From positions 1-64,000 of the forward strand of contig JAJYZC010000009.1 of NCBI GenBank assembly GCA_021800255.1: a stretch of 64,000 nucleotides of DNA, written 5' to 3'. This document shows, piece by piece, positions 9,059 to 18,610 of this stretch. The first letter of the stretch is position 1, and every line of letters begins with the position of its first letter. The position numbers and the translations under genes are program-made. The DNA comes from Acidobacteriota bacterium (lineage in GTDB: Bacteria; Acidobacteriota; Terriglobia; Terriglobales; Acidobacteriaceae). The notes beneath the pieces were generated by a model, which had not been told where the DNA came from, made no database searches, and was given only the letters and a program-made list of their open reading frames with translations.

Positions 9059-10276
9059 TTGATTCAGATGGCCCACCGGTTCGGAATCCTTCGCCGCTTT
9101 CGATTCAATCGCCCGCAGCGCATCGCGGCGGGGTTGCTGGCGCTGTTTCTGGCGCAGGGGCTTTGGGTCACGAGCCGCCAAACCCTGACCAACCGCGATT
9201 ACCAGTATGCGCGCTGCGGACGCGAGACCTGGGAGCGGCCCGAAGCCGAGCCCGGCTACTATACCTCCTGCGGCAACATTCGTGACGGCATTTTGGCTTA
9301 CCGGATGGCCGGGCTGCCGCTGACGCTGAATTTGCTTGTGGAGCGGGGACTGGACCGCTTTCGTCCGCCCGCAGACCGCGTGGTGCAGACCAGCGGCGAG
9401 ATCAGCACTTGGGAGCTGCGCCACCAGCTCACTCACGTGCTGCTGCTGATGCGGCTGCCGTTTTTGCTGGCCGGCTGCGTACTGGGCGGGTGCATCTGGT
9501 GGGTCACGCGCAGGCTCTACGGCAACCTGGGCGGATATACGGCCTTGGCGCTCTACTGCTTCTCTCCGGCTATCTTGAGAGATTGCCTGACGCCCAGCGC
9601 TGAGGTGCTGGCGGCGCTGGGCGTTTACGGCGGGGTGTATACGTCGATCGGCGTGGCCCACGCCATGATGGGGCCGCGGCCGAAGTCGCGGGTGCGCATC
9701 GTGCTGCTGACCGTGCTGCTGGGCGTGGCCGCAGCCGCGCACATCGCCGCGCTGCCGGTGGCGGCGTTGCTGGGCCTGGCGGCCATGATCTGGGTGGCTG
9801 AGGGGCATCGCAGCCAGGCCCTGCCGATCGTGGGGATGGCCTCGGCCGGGGCGCTCGTACTGCTGTTTGCCAGCTACGGGTTTTTGCCCGACGCCTTCAG
9901 CTATGTCTTCCGCTCGGCGGACGGGTTCCTGTGGTTTTCGCTGGATCCGGCGCGGCGGTTTTTCAGCGCGTTCGAGAACGCGGGCATCACCATCGCGGCG
10001 GGCGCGGCGGCTTTCCTCTACCTGGGCGTGCGCCGGTCGCGCTACTTCGGCAACACCATGCCGCTTTTTTGCGCTCTGGTTCTGATGGCGCTGGTGATGA
10101 CGGGGGCTCCGGGAAGCCCATGGGTGTGGTCGCTGCCCTTTTTGCTCACCTTTGCAGGCGGGGTGTTTGCAGACGCCTACGAGTCGCCGCGCGGACGGCT
10201 GGCGATGTACGCCGCGGGCGCGATTGTCGTGCTGCAGGCGGCGCTCTGCCTGATGAGCTTGCCGGGGATGGTGTAG
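9059..10276 (+). CDS. Polytopic membrane protein, possibly GT-C-like
   Basis: 405 aa with roughly nine to ten predicted TM helices and a first periplasmic loop bearing NRDYQYARCGRETWERP. The architecture (large first loop after TM1, many later TMs) resembles GT-C glycosyltransferases that use polyprenyl-phosphate sugars, but I see no convincing DxD or equivalent catalytic motif, so function is open. The start is a TTG at 9059 with AAGG 5 nt upstream; an ATG at 9068 is the alternative. It is convergent with trmFO, with stops 14 bp apart. Confidence 0.75.
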   Translation: MIQMAHRFGILRRFRFNRPQRIAAGLLALFLAQGLWVTSRQTLTNRDYQYARCGRETWERPEAEPGYYTSCGNIRDGILAYRMAGLPLTLNLLVERGLDRFRPPADRVVQTSGEISTWELRHQLTHVLLLMRLPFLLAGCVLGGCIWWVTRRLYGNLGGYTALALYCFSPAILRDCLTPSAEVLAALGVYGGVYTSIGVAHAMMGPRPKSRVRIVLLTVLLGVAAAAHIAALPVAALLGLAAMIWVAEGHRSQALPIVGMASAGALVLLFASYGFLPDAFSYVFRSADGFLWFSLDPARRFFSAFENAGITIAAGAAAFLYLGVRRSRYFGNTMPLFCALVLMALVMTGAPGSPWVWSLPFLLTFAGGVFADAYESPRGRLAMYAAGAIVVLQAALCLMSLPGMV

Positions 10277-10290
10277 GAGCGAGCGATCCA

Positions 10291-11712
10291 TCAGCCTCGC
10301 TGGCTGGCCGGGATGCCTGGTCCGCAAGCCGCCCGCCAGGCGTCGAAGGCATTGAGCGCGCGCTCGCACTGGATGCAATGACGCTCCTGTTTGTCGCGGA
10401 CCTTCCTGCGCAGGTCTTCTTCGAGCGGCTCTAAAAGATCGAAGGTCATATTGGCGGGCTGGAAGTTTTTGGCATCGGCGTGGGTGATGTAATGAACCAG
10501 CGAACCCAGCGCCGTGGCGCGGGGTACGGGCGTCAGCTCCTGGCCTCGCACCAGGACCGCCGCGTAGATGCCAGCCAGCATTCCGGTGGCGATGGACTCG
10601 GTATAGCCCTCCACGCCGCAGAGCTGGCCGGCAAAAAAGATGGGTTGCCGCGCCGCGTGTCTGAACCGCAGAAACTCGTCCAGCAGCGCCGGAGCGCAGA
10701 TGTAGGTGTTGCGGTGCATCTGGCCGTAGCGCAGGAAGCGCGCGTTTTCCAGGCCAGGAATCAGGCGCAGGATGCGCGCCTGCTCGCCGAACTTGAGGTG
10801 GTTCTGGAAGCCCACGAGGTTGTAACTGGAAGCGCGCAGGTTCTCCTTGCGCAGTTGCACCACGGCCCAGGGAGTTTTGCCGGTGCGCGGGTCGCGCAGG
10901 CCCACCGGCTTCATCGGCCCAAAGCGCAGCGTGTCGCGCCCGCGGCGGGCAAGGACTTCAATGGGCAGGCAGCCTTCAAAGTACCGGGCCCCCTGCGCAC
11001 CCGCGCCTGAATCGTGGGGGCAGAAATCGTCCAGCTTTTCCCACTCTTTTTCTTCAGCCGGTTCGGCGGCCAGCAGCGCGTCGTAGAAGCGGTCGTACTC
11101 GGCACGGTCCAAGGGGCAGTTGATGTAGTCGGCTGTGCCCTTGTCCCAGCGCGCGGCAAAGTAAACCCGGCTCATGTCGATGGTCTCGGCATCGACGATG
11201 GGCGAGATGGAGTCATAAAAGGCCAGATGGCCGGAGCCGGTTATGCGCTCGATCTCGCGGCTGAGCGCATCGGAGGTCAGCGGGCCGGTAGCCACGATAG
11301 TGGCCGCAAGCTCCGAGCCGCGCGGATTGAGCTGCGTCACTTCTTCCCGGATCACGTGGATCAGCGGTTGGACGGCGATGGCCTCCGAGATGCGGCGCGA
11401 GAACTCGACGCGGTCCACGGCCAGCGCGTGGCCCGCCGGCACTGCGCACTCATCTGCAATCCCCAAAAGCGCGCAGCCCCCGCGCCGCATCTCCTGCTTC
11501 AGCAGCCACGGCGCGGTATAGGGCGACTCGCTCTTGAGCGAGTTGGAGCAGACCAGCTCGCCGAAGTCGGTGGTCTGATGGGCGGGCGTAAGCCGTGGTT
11601 TGCCGTCCACGACGGCGCGCATCTCGTAGAGGTCTACCTGGCAGCCCAACCGCGCCGCAGTCAGCGCGGCCTCCGGACCGGACAAGCCGCCGCCGATCAC
11701 GCGAATCCTCAC
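10291..11712 (-). CDS. trmFO: Methylenetetrahydrofolate-tRNA-(uracil-5-)-methyltransferase
   Basis: Folate- and FAD-dependent enzyme that makes m5U54 in the tRNA T-loop. 473 aa. The N-terminal FAD-binding motif is RVIGGGLSGPEAALTAARLG; other family motifs are ELVCSNSLKSE (catalytic-region cysteine), RWDKGTADYINCP, GPMKPVGLRDPRTGK and QLCGVEGYTES. The start is a GTG overlapping the GNAT stop (GTGA), so the track ORF beginning at 12018 is too long. The C-terminus is about 40 residues longer than short family members. Coupled to the upstream acetyltransferase gene. Confidence 0.95.
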   Translation of the reverse strand: MRIRVIGGGLSGPEAALTAARLGCQVDLYEMRAVVDGKPRLTPAHQTTDFGELVCSNSLKSESPYTAPWLLKQEMRRGGCALLGIADECAVPAGHALAVDRVEFSRRISEAIAVQPLIHVIREEVTQLNPRGSELAATIVATGPLTSDALSREIERITGSGHLAFYDSISPIVDAETIDMSRVYFAARWDKGTADYINCPLDRAEYDRFYDALLAAEPAEEKEWEKLDDFCPHDSGAGAQGARYFEGCLPIEVLARRGRDTLRFGPMKPVGLRDPRTGKTPWAVVQLRKENLRASSYNLVGFQNHLKFGEQARILRLIPGLENARFLRYGQMHRNTYICAPALLDEFLRFRHAARQPIFFAGQLCGVEGYTESIATGMLAGIYAAVLVRGQELTPVPRATALGSLVHYITHADAKNFQPANMTFDLLEPLEEDLRRKVRDKQERHCIQCERALNAFDAWRAACGPGIPASQRG

Positions 11713-12239
11713 GGCGCGGCCTCCTGGGGGCCTTCCTGAGGGCTTGGAACGGCAGACTCGCTTCCACTTGCCAGCCGGAGAAGCGCCTCCCCGTCCAAGC
11801 GCACATTGCGCCACTCGTCCAGAAACTCGGCGCCCATGGCGCGATAGAACTCGATGGCCGTCGTATTCCAGTCCAGCACCTCCCACTGTATGCGCCGGCA
11901 GCCCCGCTCGACGGCGATGGCGGCCACGCGCCGCAGGAGGGCCTTGCCGATGCCCTGGCCGCGAAACTCCGGCTGCACAAAAAGGTCTTCCAAATAGATT
12001 CCGGGCCGGCCCATCCAAGTGGAATAATTGAAGAAATAAAAGGCAAAGCCGGCCGGCTGGCCGTCCTGCTCAGCGATCAAGCAGTGGTAAAAGGGGACGG
12101 GGCCGAAACCATCGCGCAGCAAGCCTTCCTCGGTCGCCGTCACGGCGTCCGGCGCACGCTCAAAGGCGGCCAGGGCGCGGATAAAAGCCAGGACTTGCCC
12201 AACGTCGGCCGCCGCCGCGGTGCGAATCGTGACTGTCAT
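11709..12239 (-). CDS. GNAT-family N-acetyltransferase (SSAT-like)
   Basis: 176 aa. It contains the GNAT acetyl-CoA loop LFVQPEFRGQGIGKALLRRV and a C-terminal IQWEVLDWNTTAIEFYRAMGAEFL segment, as in the diamine/spermidine acetyltransferase subgroup; the acceptor is unknown. A -10-like TAAAAT ends 6 nt before the ATG, suggesting a very short or absent leader. A weak CRP-like TGTGA-N6-TCATG lies just upstream at 12255-12270. It overlaps trmFO by 4 nt. Confidence 0.9.
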   Translation of the reverse strand: MTVTIRTAAAADVGQVLAFIRALAAFERAPDAVTATEEGLLRDGFGPVPFYHCLIAEQDGQPAGFAFYFFNYSTWMGRPGIYLEDLFVQPEFRGQGIGKALLRRVAAIAVERGCRRIQWEVLDWNTTAIEFYRAMGAEFLDEWRNVRLDGEALLRLASGSESAVPSPQEGPQEAAP

Positions 12240-12610
12240 GCTTTGATTTTAGAGTGTGATACAGATCATGGCAGGCGGCCCGCCCACCCCATACAATCAA
12301 GCTGTCTTTGCGCCGCGTAAGGCCGGCGCCGGCAAACGGTGCATTCCGAAGCCGGGCTGAGTCGCGCTTTCCATGGATACAGAAGCGCGGCGGTCGCGCG
12401 CAGAGTGGCGGCCTTCAACGCAAGCCCTCTTGTCCGGGTAGCTGGGTAAGATTTAACTTTGGTCTTGGATGATTGCAGACGGTCCGGCGGGTCCAGCCTT
12501 GCGGCGCCTGTGCTGGGCACACGCTGCTGGTCCACCGGGGTTTGATGCAGCAATTACGATTTTTTCGAGCCCGCGGGCGCATCGTTCGCGCCGCTCCTAA
12601 GGAGAAGAAC

Positions 12611-13816
12611 ATGAGACGCACTTTTTCACTTTGGCTGGGCCTGCCCGCGGCGGCAGGATTGCTGGGATTCGCCCTCATCCCGGTGCTTGCGCAGCAGCCG
12701 TCCGCAAAGATGGGCAAAATTTACGGTCAGGTGCTCAATCCAACGGGGGCGCCCCAAACGGACGGTACGGTGAGCCTCTCACCCGACGGCGGCAGGACGT
12801 TGAAATACAACTTTCCGGTCTCCGCGGACGGCGAGTATTCCGGCGAGGCACCTGCAGGCACCTACACGCTGATCTACCGCGAACCGACTACGCCGAAGGG
12901 TCAAGTGGTGGATGAGATCTCGGGCATCAAGATCGCGGCCGGAGCGAATGTGGAGCAAAACGACGATATGTCGCGGCCCGCATACCTGGCCAAGATGACG
13001 CCGGAGCAGAGAAAGCAGTTGGAGGAGCTCAAGAAAAACAACGCTGCGGCCATGAAGGCCAATGTGGTCATCAAGGAACTGAACGCGGACCTGAAGATGG
13101 TGGCTCAGGATCAGAGTGATATTGACAACGCGGCGGCGGCGGCGGCCAAGAGCCTGGGTTCGAACGCGACCAAGGATCAGATTGCCGCCAAGACGGCGGA
13201 GATCAAGACCGCCAAGTACAACGATATCTTGACCATGATGACCAAGGACACGGGGCTCATGCCAAACCAGGCCATCCTGTGGGTAAAGCTGGGCTATGCG
13301 CAGGAGGGTCTGCAAAAGTATGACGATGCGATCACCAGCTATCAGAAGGCAATCACCTTAGAAAGCGCCGCCAAGACGCCGCAGAGTGACGTTCTTGGCG
13401 TTGCGGATGCCGGTCTAGGCGAGATTTATGCGCGCACCGGCAAGGTTGCCCAGGCGAATGCGGCCTACGACGCCTCTGCCAAGGCCGACCCAACCAGGGC
13501 GGGCCTTGAGCTGCGCAATGAGGCGATTATCTTCTTCCAGCAAGGGAACGCAGATGCGCAGGTCGCGGCGGCCGAGGAGGCCCAGAAGGTCGATCCCAAC
13601 GATCCCATCATTTACTATCTCGAAGGGCAGGGACTGGTCCAGAAGGCCACAGTCGATCCCACCACGCACAGGATTGTCCTGCCCCCTGGGTGCGCCGATG
13701 CGTACCGGAAGTATCTGCAACTGGCGCCGACGGGGCAGTTTGCCGCCGAGGTAACCGGCATTTTGCAGCAGGCGGGCGAGAAAATCAGTTCTTCCTACCA
13801 TGCGGGTAGGCGCTAA
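12611..13816 (+). CDS. Exported TPR protein with N-terminal carboxypeptidase-regulatory-like domain
   Basis: 401 aa. Signal peptide MRRTFSLWLGLPAAAGLLGF...LAQQ, then a beta-sandwich domain (GKIYGQVLNPTGAPQTDGTVSLS...GTYTLIYREPTTP) and an Ala/Lys-rich helical linker. TPR-like repeats start near residue 210 (WVKLGYAQEGLQKYDDAITSYQKAI, GLGEIYARTGKVAQANAAYDASAKADP). Probably a periplasmic or outer-membrane-associated scaffold. The start at 12611 is fixed by AAGGAG 6 nt upstream; the track ORF begins too early. A strong intrinsic terminator follows. Exact role unknown. Confidence 0.88.
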   Translation: MRRTFSLWLGLPAAAGLLGFALIPVLAQQPSAKMGKIYGQVLNPTGAPQTDGTVSLSPDGGRTLKYNFPVSADGEYSGEAPAGTYTLIYREPTTPKGQVVDEISGIKIAAGANVEQNDDMSRPAYLAKMTPEQRKQLEELKKNNAAAMKANVVIKELNADLKMVAQDQSDIDNAAAAAAKSLGSNATKDQIAAKTAEIKTAKYNDILTMMTKDTGLMPNQAILWVKLGYAQEGLQKYDDAITSYQKAITLESAAKTPQSDVLGVADAGLGEIYARTGKVAQANAAYDASAKADPTRAGLELRNEAIIFFQQGNADAQVAAAEEAQKVDPNDPIIYYLEGQGLVQKATVDPTTHRIVLPPGCADAYRKYLQLAPTGQFAAEVTGILQQAGEKISSSYHAGRR

Positions 13817-13841
13817 GCCTGCGGTTAGCTCGCGTATACCT

Positions 13842-13876
13842 ACGGGCGTTCGCCGCGGCGGACGCCCGTTCTTTTT
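13842..13876 (+). terminator. Rho-independent terminator of the TPR gene
   Basis: Stem ACGGGCGT / ACGCCCGT extended inward by CGCCG/CGGCG pairs, followed by TTCTTTTTC. It is 25 bp after the stop at 13816 and is the clearest intrinsic terminator in the window. Confidence 0.9.
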
Positions 13877-13936
13877 CACGTTTCCGGGGCCTCGCTTCCC
13901 CAAGGCCCACTGAGGAACCCGGCCGAGGCAACCTTC

Positions 13937-13942
13937 TACAAT
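13937..13942 (+). promoter_or_regulatory. -10 box of moeA giving a likely leaderless mRNA
   Basis: TACAAT, with 7 nt to the moeA ATG. There is no room for a Shine-Dalgarno sequence between the expected transcription start and the start codon. The -35 region is poor. The orphan ABC ATPase at 40146 has the same arrangement. Confidence 0.6.
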
Positions 13943-13949
13943 CCATTCC

Positions 13950-15236
13950 ATGAGCTCCGCTCTGCTCAGTTACGCAGAAGCCGCCGCGGAGGTTGGCGCG
14001 TATGCCGCGCAGTTGGGCCGGCGTAAACCCGCCGCCGAGCGTGTCGAACTGGGCTGCGCTCCCGGCCGAGTGCTTGCCCGGCGGCTGTACGCTGACCGCG
14101 ATCAGCCGCCCTTCGCCCGCTCCGCGCGCGATGGCTATGCCTGCCGTGCGCGAGAGGCTTCAGCCCACTTGCCGTTGCCCGTGGCCGGCTCGACGCGCGC
14201 CGGCGAAGCTCCGGGCGGCCCGCTTCCCAAAGGCGCTGCCTGGGAGATCATGACCGGCGCCGCCATTCCAAAGGGCGCTGACGCCGTGGTGATGCTCGAA
14301 CATGTCGCGCACCTCCGCGCCGCTGGGAACCCGTCTGCGGAACGGGTTCGGCTGCTGCCGCCGCGCAAGGTGAAGAAAGGGGAAAATATCGTCGCCCAAG
14401 GCGCGCAGGCGCGCAAGGGCGAATATCTGCTTGCTCCCGGAATCGCAATCTCCGCCGCGCAGGTGGCGCTGGCTGCCGCCTGCGGCTACACGGCGCTTGA
14501 GGTCTTCGCCCGGCCCCGCGTGGCCATTCTTCCCACCGGCGACGAGATCGTCCCCATCGAGTCTGTTCCCGCTCCCGGCCAGATTCGCAACTCCAATGGT
14601 CCGATGCTGGCGGCTATGGCCGCGGCGGCCGGAGGCGAGCCTTGGCTTCTGCCCACCGTCGCAGACCATGCCCAGGCTCTCGACGCCGCGCTCACTGAAG
14701 CAGCCAAGGCTGATCTTTTGCTCATCACAGGCGGAGTTTCGGCGGGTAAGTTCGACCTGGTAGAGCCGGCCCTGGCCCGCGCCGGAGGCCGCTTTTATTT
14801 CACCGGCGCGCGCATCCAGCCGGGCAAACCCGTGGTCTTCGCCGGCCTGTCTTTGAGCGAGCGTGGCCGCGCCGGAAAAGCGCTGCGCTCCTTGCCGGTC
14901 TTCGGCCTTCCCGGCAATCCCGTCTCCTCCGCCGTCACATTCTTGCTCTTTGCCGCGCCGGTGCTCGCGGCCCTTGCCGGCCGCGCCGAACTTGGCCCGC
15001 GCTTCGCCCTGGCGCGGCTGGCCGCAGACGCCAAAGCCAAGCCGGACCTCACCCGCTTCCTACCCGCATCTTGCACCTTCGGCGCGGCTACGGGAGAATT
15101 GCCTGAAGTCGCGCTCGTGCCCTGGGAGGGATCGGGCGATCTGACGGCCCTGGCGCGCTCCAACTGCTTTCTAGTGCTGCCCGAAGCGTCTGGTCCCGTG
15201 AAAGCGGGCGCAATCGTGCGCATCCTGCTTCCCTGA
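13950..15236 (+). CDS. moeA: Molybdopterin molybdenumtransferase
   Basis: Inserts molybdate into adenylyl-molybdopterin to form the molybdenum cofactor. 428 aa. The N-terminal region has [15 protein letters not shown], followed by [20 protein letters not shown] and the central domain [23 protein letters not shown] and [14 protein letters not shown] motifs typical of MoeA. A TACAAT -10 box ends 7 nt before the ATG, so the transcript is probably leaderless. It is followed 8 bp later by moaC, giving a two-gene cofactor operon. Confidence 0.96.
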   Translation: MSSALLSYAEAAAEVGAYAAQLGRRKPAAERVELGCAPGRVLARRLYADRDQPPFARSARDGYACRAREASAHLPLPVAGSTRAGEAPGGPLPKGAAWEIMTGAAIPKGADAVVMLEHVAHLRAAGNPSAERVRLLPPRKVKKGENIVAQGAQARKGEYLLAPGIAISAAQVALAAACGYTALEVFARPRVAILPTGDEIVPIESVPAPGQIRNSNGPMLAAMAAAAGGEPWLLPTVADHAQALDAALTEAAKADLLLITGGVSAGKFDLVEPALARAGGRFYFTGARIQPGKPVVFAGLSLSERGRAGKALRSLPVFGLPGNPVSSAVTFLLFAAPVLAALAGRAELGPRFALARLAADAKAKPDLTRFLPASCTFGAATGELPEVALVPWEGSGDLTALARSNCFLVLPEASGPVKAGAIVRILLP

Positions 15237-15244
15237 GAATCCCT

Positions 15245-15763
15245 ATGACTAAGCCCTCGCACCTCTCGCACTTCGATGCAGCCGGCCAGGCCCGCATGGT
15301 GGACGTGAGCGCCAAGCCGCCCACGCGGCGCACGGCCACGGCTTCGGCCTTTGTAGAGCTTTCCGCCGCCGTGCTTGCGGCGCTGCCCGCCAGCCCCAAG
15401 GGCGATCCGCTCCAGGTGGCGCGTTTCGCCGGCATCCAGGCGGCCAAGCGGACGGCAGATCTGATTCCTATGTGCCATCCGCTGCCGCTCACGCACGTGG
15501 ACGTGCAGGCGGAGATCGCCCGTGGCGGCGTGCGCATCACGGCTACGGTTGCCACCACCGGCCCCACGGGCGTGGAGATGGAAGCCCTCACCGCCGCTGC
15601 CGTGGCCGCCCTTACCGTCTACGACATGACCAAGGCCCTCGACAAAGCCATCGTTATTCGCGAAGTTCGCTTGGAAGCCAAAACCGGCGGCAAGAGCGGC
15701 AATTTCAAAAGAAGCGCGAGCCGCTCCGGATGGCGCGGGCAGGCCGTCACGCGCACTCGATAG
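15245..15763 (+). CDS. moaC: Cyclic pyranopterin monophosphate synthase
   Basis: Makes cyclic pyranopterin monophosphate in the first stage of molybdenum cofactor synthesis. 172 aa. The active-site [11 protein letters not shown] and the catalytic-lysine segment [10 protein letters not shown] are present, along with [16 protein letters not shown] at the N-terminus and GGKSGNFKR near the C-terminus. A 15-residue basic tail overlaps the convergent HDOD gene by 17 bp. It lies 8 bp downstream of moeA. Confidence 0.96.
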   Translation: MTKPSHLSHFDAAGQARMVDVSAKPPTRRTATASAFVELSAAVLAALPASPKGDPLQVARFAGIQAAKRTADLIPMCHPLPLTHVDVQAEIARGGVRITATVATTGPTGVEMEALTAAAVAALTVYDMTKALDKAIVIREVRLEAKTGGKSGNFKRSASRSGWRGQAVTRTR

Positions 15764-16598
15764 CGCGGATGCGTTTGGCTACCTCATCGGCCAGAGGCGC
15801 AATTTCGGAATCAAAGAGCCTGCGTTCGCGCGCCGGCAGCTCGCTGAGCAGCTCGGAATAGGGCGTGGTTTCGCAGCCGGGGAAGGCCGGAAAGCCTGTC
15901 GCGTCGGCCATCCTGCAACTGATTTTGATCAATTCGGCCATGTTCCAGGCGCCGTCGGTGCGGCGGGCGTCGTGATGGGCGGAGACGATCGGTTCGAGCT
16001 CGGAGGGCAGCTTCCAGTCGCCGACCAGTTGTATTCCCGTTTCGCAGTGATCCCATCCGAAGAGATTCCGCTCGCCGGCGAGAATGCTGACCGGGCTTCC
16101 GCGATGGCTCTCCAGCAGAGCGGCGTAGTCCTTGGGCTGGACCACGGCCAGCGCGATGCGCCCGATGTCGTGCAGAATGCCGGCAGTATAGGCAACGTCC
16201 CTGTCGATCAGACCCACTGCGGCCAGCCGCTCCGCGATGACGGCGCAGGCCAGGTTGTGGCGCCACAGGTTGCGCATGGCCGGGTAGCTCATGGCCTTCC
16301 CAAGATAAGCCCTTACTCCGACCGTGATGCACATGCCCTGGAGGGTGTTGGCGCCGAGCACGGTCACCGCCTGCAAGACGCTCGTGGAGGGGTAGCGCGG
16401 AGCATAGAGAATCGAATTCGCAACGGTGAGAACTTCGCTGGCGAAGGCCGGATCAGTCGAGATCAGGTCGCACAGCCGCTCCAACTGCGCGTTTTCATCG
16501 TTCGCCAGTTGCAGCACGCGGATGGCGACCTGGGGAAACGGAGGCAGATGCAGGTGCGCCCAAGGCAGATCGGCTACGTCCTTGCCTCGTTTCTCCAT
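15747..16598 (-). CDS. HDOD-domain signalling protein
   Basis: 283 aa consisting almost entirely of one HDOD domain: [23 protein letters not shown]..., [17 protein letters not shown] and [18 protein letters not shown] proteins are non-catalytic relatives of HD phosphohydrolases, used in regulation of motility, stress or second messengers; here HDIGR retains an HD pair but the rest of the metal site is not obvious. The start at 16598 (MEKRGK) has AGGAA 6 nt upstream; the track start 33 nt earlier is a TTG. No output domain is attached. The 255-bp gap upstream holds no visible gene. Confidence 0.87.
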   Translation of the reverse strand: MEKRGKDVADLPWAHLHLPPFPQVAIRVLQLANDENAQLERLCDLISTDPAFASEVLTVANSILYAPRYPSTSVLQAVTVLGANTLQGMCITVGVRAYLGKAMSYPAMRNLWRHNLACAVIAERLAAVGLIDRDVAYTAGILHDIGRIALAVVQPKDYAALLESHRGSPVSILAGERNLFGWDHCETGIQLVGDWKLPSELEPIVSAHHDARRTDGAWNMAELIKISCRMADATGFPAFPGCETTPYSELLSELPARERRLFDSEIAPLADEVAKRIRAIECA

Positions 16599-16853
16599 GT
16601 GCGTTCCTGGGTTTTCCTTTCCTTGAGGCAATTCTGCCGGGACGCGGGCATTCTCCGCTTTCGCTCACGGTGGACCCGGCCGCTGCACAAACGCACCACC
16701 GGCGGCCGCGCCGTGGATCGTGTTTACACCTCAGCAGTTTCTTTATCGGCAAATGGGAGAGTTTTCACTAGCCGCCATCTGCGGTGGAGGGATAGAAATT
16801 GCCCGGCTATTGGTGCATTCGGGCGCGAAGACGAAACAGGTGCCTCGCTGGCC

Positions 16854-18554
16854 TCATTCCCTTCTCCCCATGCGCGCGAAGCGGGGGACCGCGATCAAGG
16901 TAATCGCAAACAAGAAGATCGAAGCTGCGGAAAACTCCAAATGGCGGACGCGCAGGTCTTCAAATACCAGCTTCACGGCCAGCAGGACCAGCGCGGCGTA
17001 GCTGATGCGGGTCAGCTCCTTGCGCCGCCAGCGCGCGCCGCTGAAGGCCAGGGCGAGCGCCGCCGCGCAGATGGTGAAGGTGCGAATGAACGCCAGATGA
17101 TGAGGAGCGGGAATCACGCGCAGCGCGACGAGCGCCATCAGCCCCTTGACCAGCAGCGCCGCTGCCGCGCCCACCGCCAGAAGCGCGGAGACAATGTGAA
17201 GAGCCTGCGGCCTCCGCCGCTCCTCGGGCACGGGCTTGGCCGCGGCATAGCAGAGGATCGCGCCCGCCGTGGCCAGGTAAACGCTCCATCCCGGTGCGCC
17301 CGAAAGGCCATCGGCCAGGGCGTGGAAGCAGTAACCCAGCAGGCCGGAGAGAATTGCCGCCGCCAGCAGGTACGCTGCGCCGTGAAACTCCAGCGCCAGC
17401 CGGTTGAGCCGTGCGCCGAGGGCCGTAACCTCAATCGCCGCCAAAATAAGAACCATCGTCAGCCACAAGGGCGGCAGGCACAACAGGCCGCCGCCCAAAA
17501 ACAGCGCCGCGCTCCAGGTGGCGAAGATGCGGTAATTGCGCCGCTCGGCAAGACGGTCAAAGACCAAGAAGACCGCTGCATAGCCAACGGCTGACAAAAT
17601 CATGCAGAAAACGCCGAGAGCGATCGTGCTGCCGCGCGGTCCGAAGTAGAGCACGCTGGAGGCGCCCAGCAGGAACGCGATCATGGTCTGAACCGTCTCG
17701 AAGACGGTGATCGTCTTCCGCTGGAGAACGGTTTTGAAGCTCACGCTCCCGGCAAAGATCAGGAACAAGGCCAGACTCGGCGCCAGCAACGCGCCCCTGC
17801 CCAGCGCCGGGTAACTGAGGTGGGCATTGGACGGGCCGGAGTAGATGAAGATCAACCCCCAAATAGCCGCATCGGCCGCCAGCGCCACCAGCGGCCGTAC
17901 GCTCAACTCGTGACCGCGTTCCCCCGCGAACTCGGCCAGCAGAACCATAAGCAGGAGCACCGCGAGGAAGGGAACGATCTGATGCGAGGCGGCCGATAAG
18001 CCCAGGGCCAGCGCCGCCACGGTGAGATTCGCCACCCAGAAGACGGAAGCCAGATCGCGCTTCCACGCCAAGGCCGATGCCGCAATCACAAACCCGCCCA
18101 GCACGATGGCGGTCATAGGGACGGAAATCACTTTGAAGCGGAGGGTAAGCTCCCAGAGCATGGGCGCCAGGATCAGGGCTGAAGTGCAGGCATAGGTCGT
18201 GCTGGCAAACCATGCGCCTGCCGGCGCTTGCGCCGCCCAGATCAGCCAGAGAATTGCGTAGGCGATGGCCACCGCGGCTACCGCCGGCTTGGGCAGCGCG
18301 CTGGATTCCGCCACGGCGCGCAGAACGTAGGCTCCGGCGATGCCCAGCATGGCCTTGCCCAGCACCGGGAATGCGCCCCCGGTCAATGCGGAGAAAAGTC
18401 CTTCGCCGACGGGCGCCGGCTGCGAAGGAACCGGCTCCGCAGCAGCCGGCGCACAGGCTGCGCCGGAGGAATGCTCAAGGGCATCAATGCGCCGCTCCAG
18501 CGCCTCTAGGCGCTCGGCCAGCCGTTCGTATGCGTCGCCGGGAAGATCGCCCAT
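16854..18554 (-). CDS. DUF2339-like polytopic membrane protein
   Basis: 566 aa. The N-terminal cytoplasmic coiled-coil (YERLAERLEALERRIDALEH) and Ala/Pro linker precede roughly 16 TM helices. The coiled-coil plus many-TM layout and the FPVLGKAMLGIAGAYVLRAVAES start of the membrane part resemble DUF2339 proteins, whose function is unknown. The start at 18554 is chosen because the track extension runs through a low-complexity stretch. It lies 56 bp downstream of the NrfD gene on the same strand and may be the last gene of that operon. Confidence 0.75.
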   Translation of the reverse strand: MGDLPGDAYERLAERLEALERRIDALEHSSGAACAPAAAEPVPSQPAPVGEGLFSALTGGAFPVLGKAMLGIAGAYVLRAVAESSALPKPAVAAVAIAYAILWLIWAAQAPAGAWFASTTYACTSALILAPMLWELTLRFKVISVPMTAIVLGGFVIAASALAWKRDLASVFWVANLTVAALALGLSAASHQIVPFLAVLLLMVLLAEFAGERGHELSVRPLVALAADAAIWGLIFIYSGPSNAHLSYPALGRGALLAPSLALFLIFAGSVSFKTVLQRKTITVFETVQTMIAFLLGASSVLYFGPRGSTIALGVFCMILSAVGYAAVFLVFDRLAERRNYRIFATWSAALFLGGGLLCLPPLWLTMVLILAAIEVTALGARLNRLALEFHGAAYLLAAAILSGLLGYCFHALADGLSGAPGWSVYLATAGAILCYAAAKPVPEERRRPQALHIVSALLAVGAAAALLVKGLMALVALRVIPAPHHLAFIRTFTICAAALALAFSGARWRRKELTRISYAALVLLAVKLVFEDLRVRHLEFSAASIFLFAITLIAVPRFARMGRRE

Positions 18555-18610
18555 CGTCTTCACCCGATCCGGTTCAGTTGTTGCGGCGCACGGTCCGCGT
18601 GTTGCCAACC

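Noticed and set aside
8894-10378. 494-aa minus-strand ORF opposite the membrane protein at 9059
   Set aside because: His/Arg/Gln-rich translation typical of an antisense frame in high-GC DNA, overlapping ruvB at one end. The plus-strand protein has a coherent TM pattern.
12255-12270. CRP-like site upstream of the GNAT gene (TGTGA-TACAGA-TCATG)
   Set aside because: The right half matches poorly and the short leader already explains the promoter. Kept only as a remark in the gene entry.
15972-17594. 540-aa plus-strand ORF
   Set aside because: Antisense to both the HDOD gene and the DUF2339-like gene; composition is charged and repetitive with no domain.
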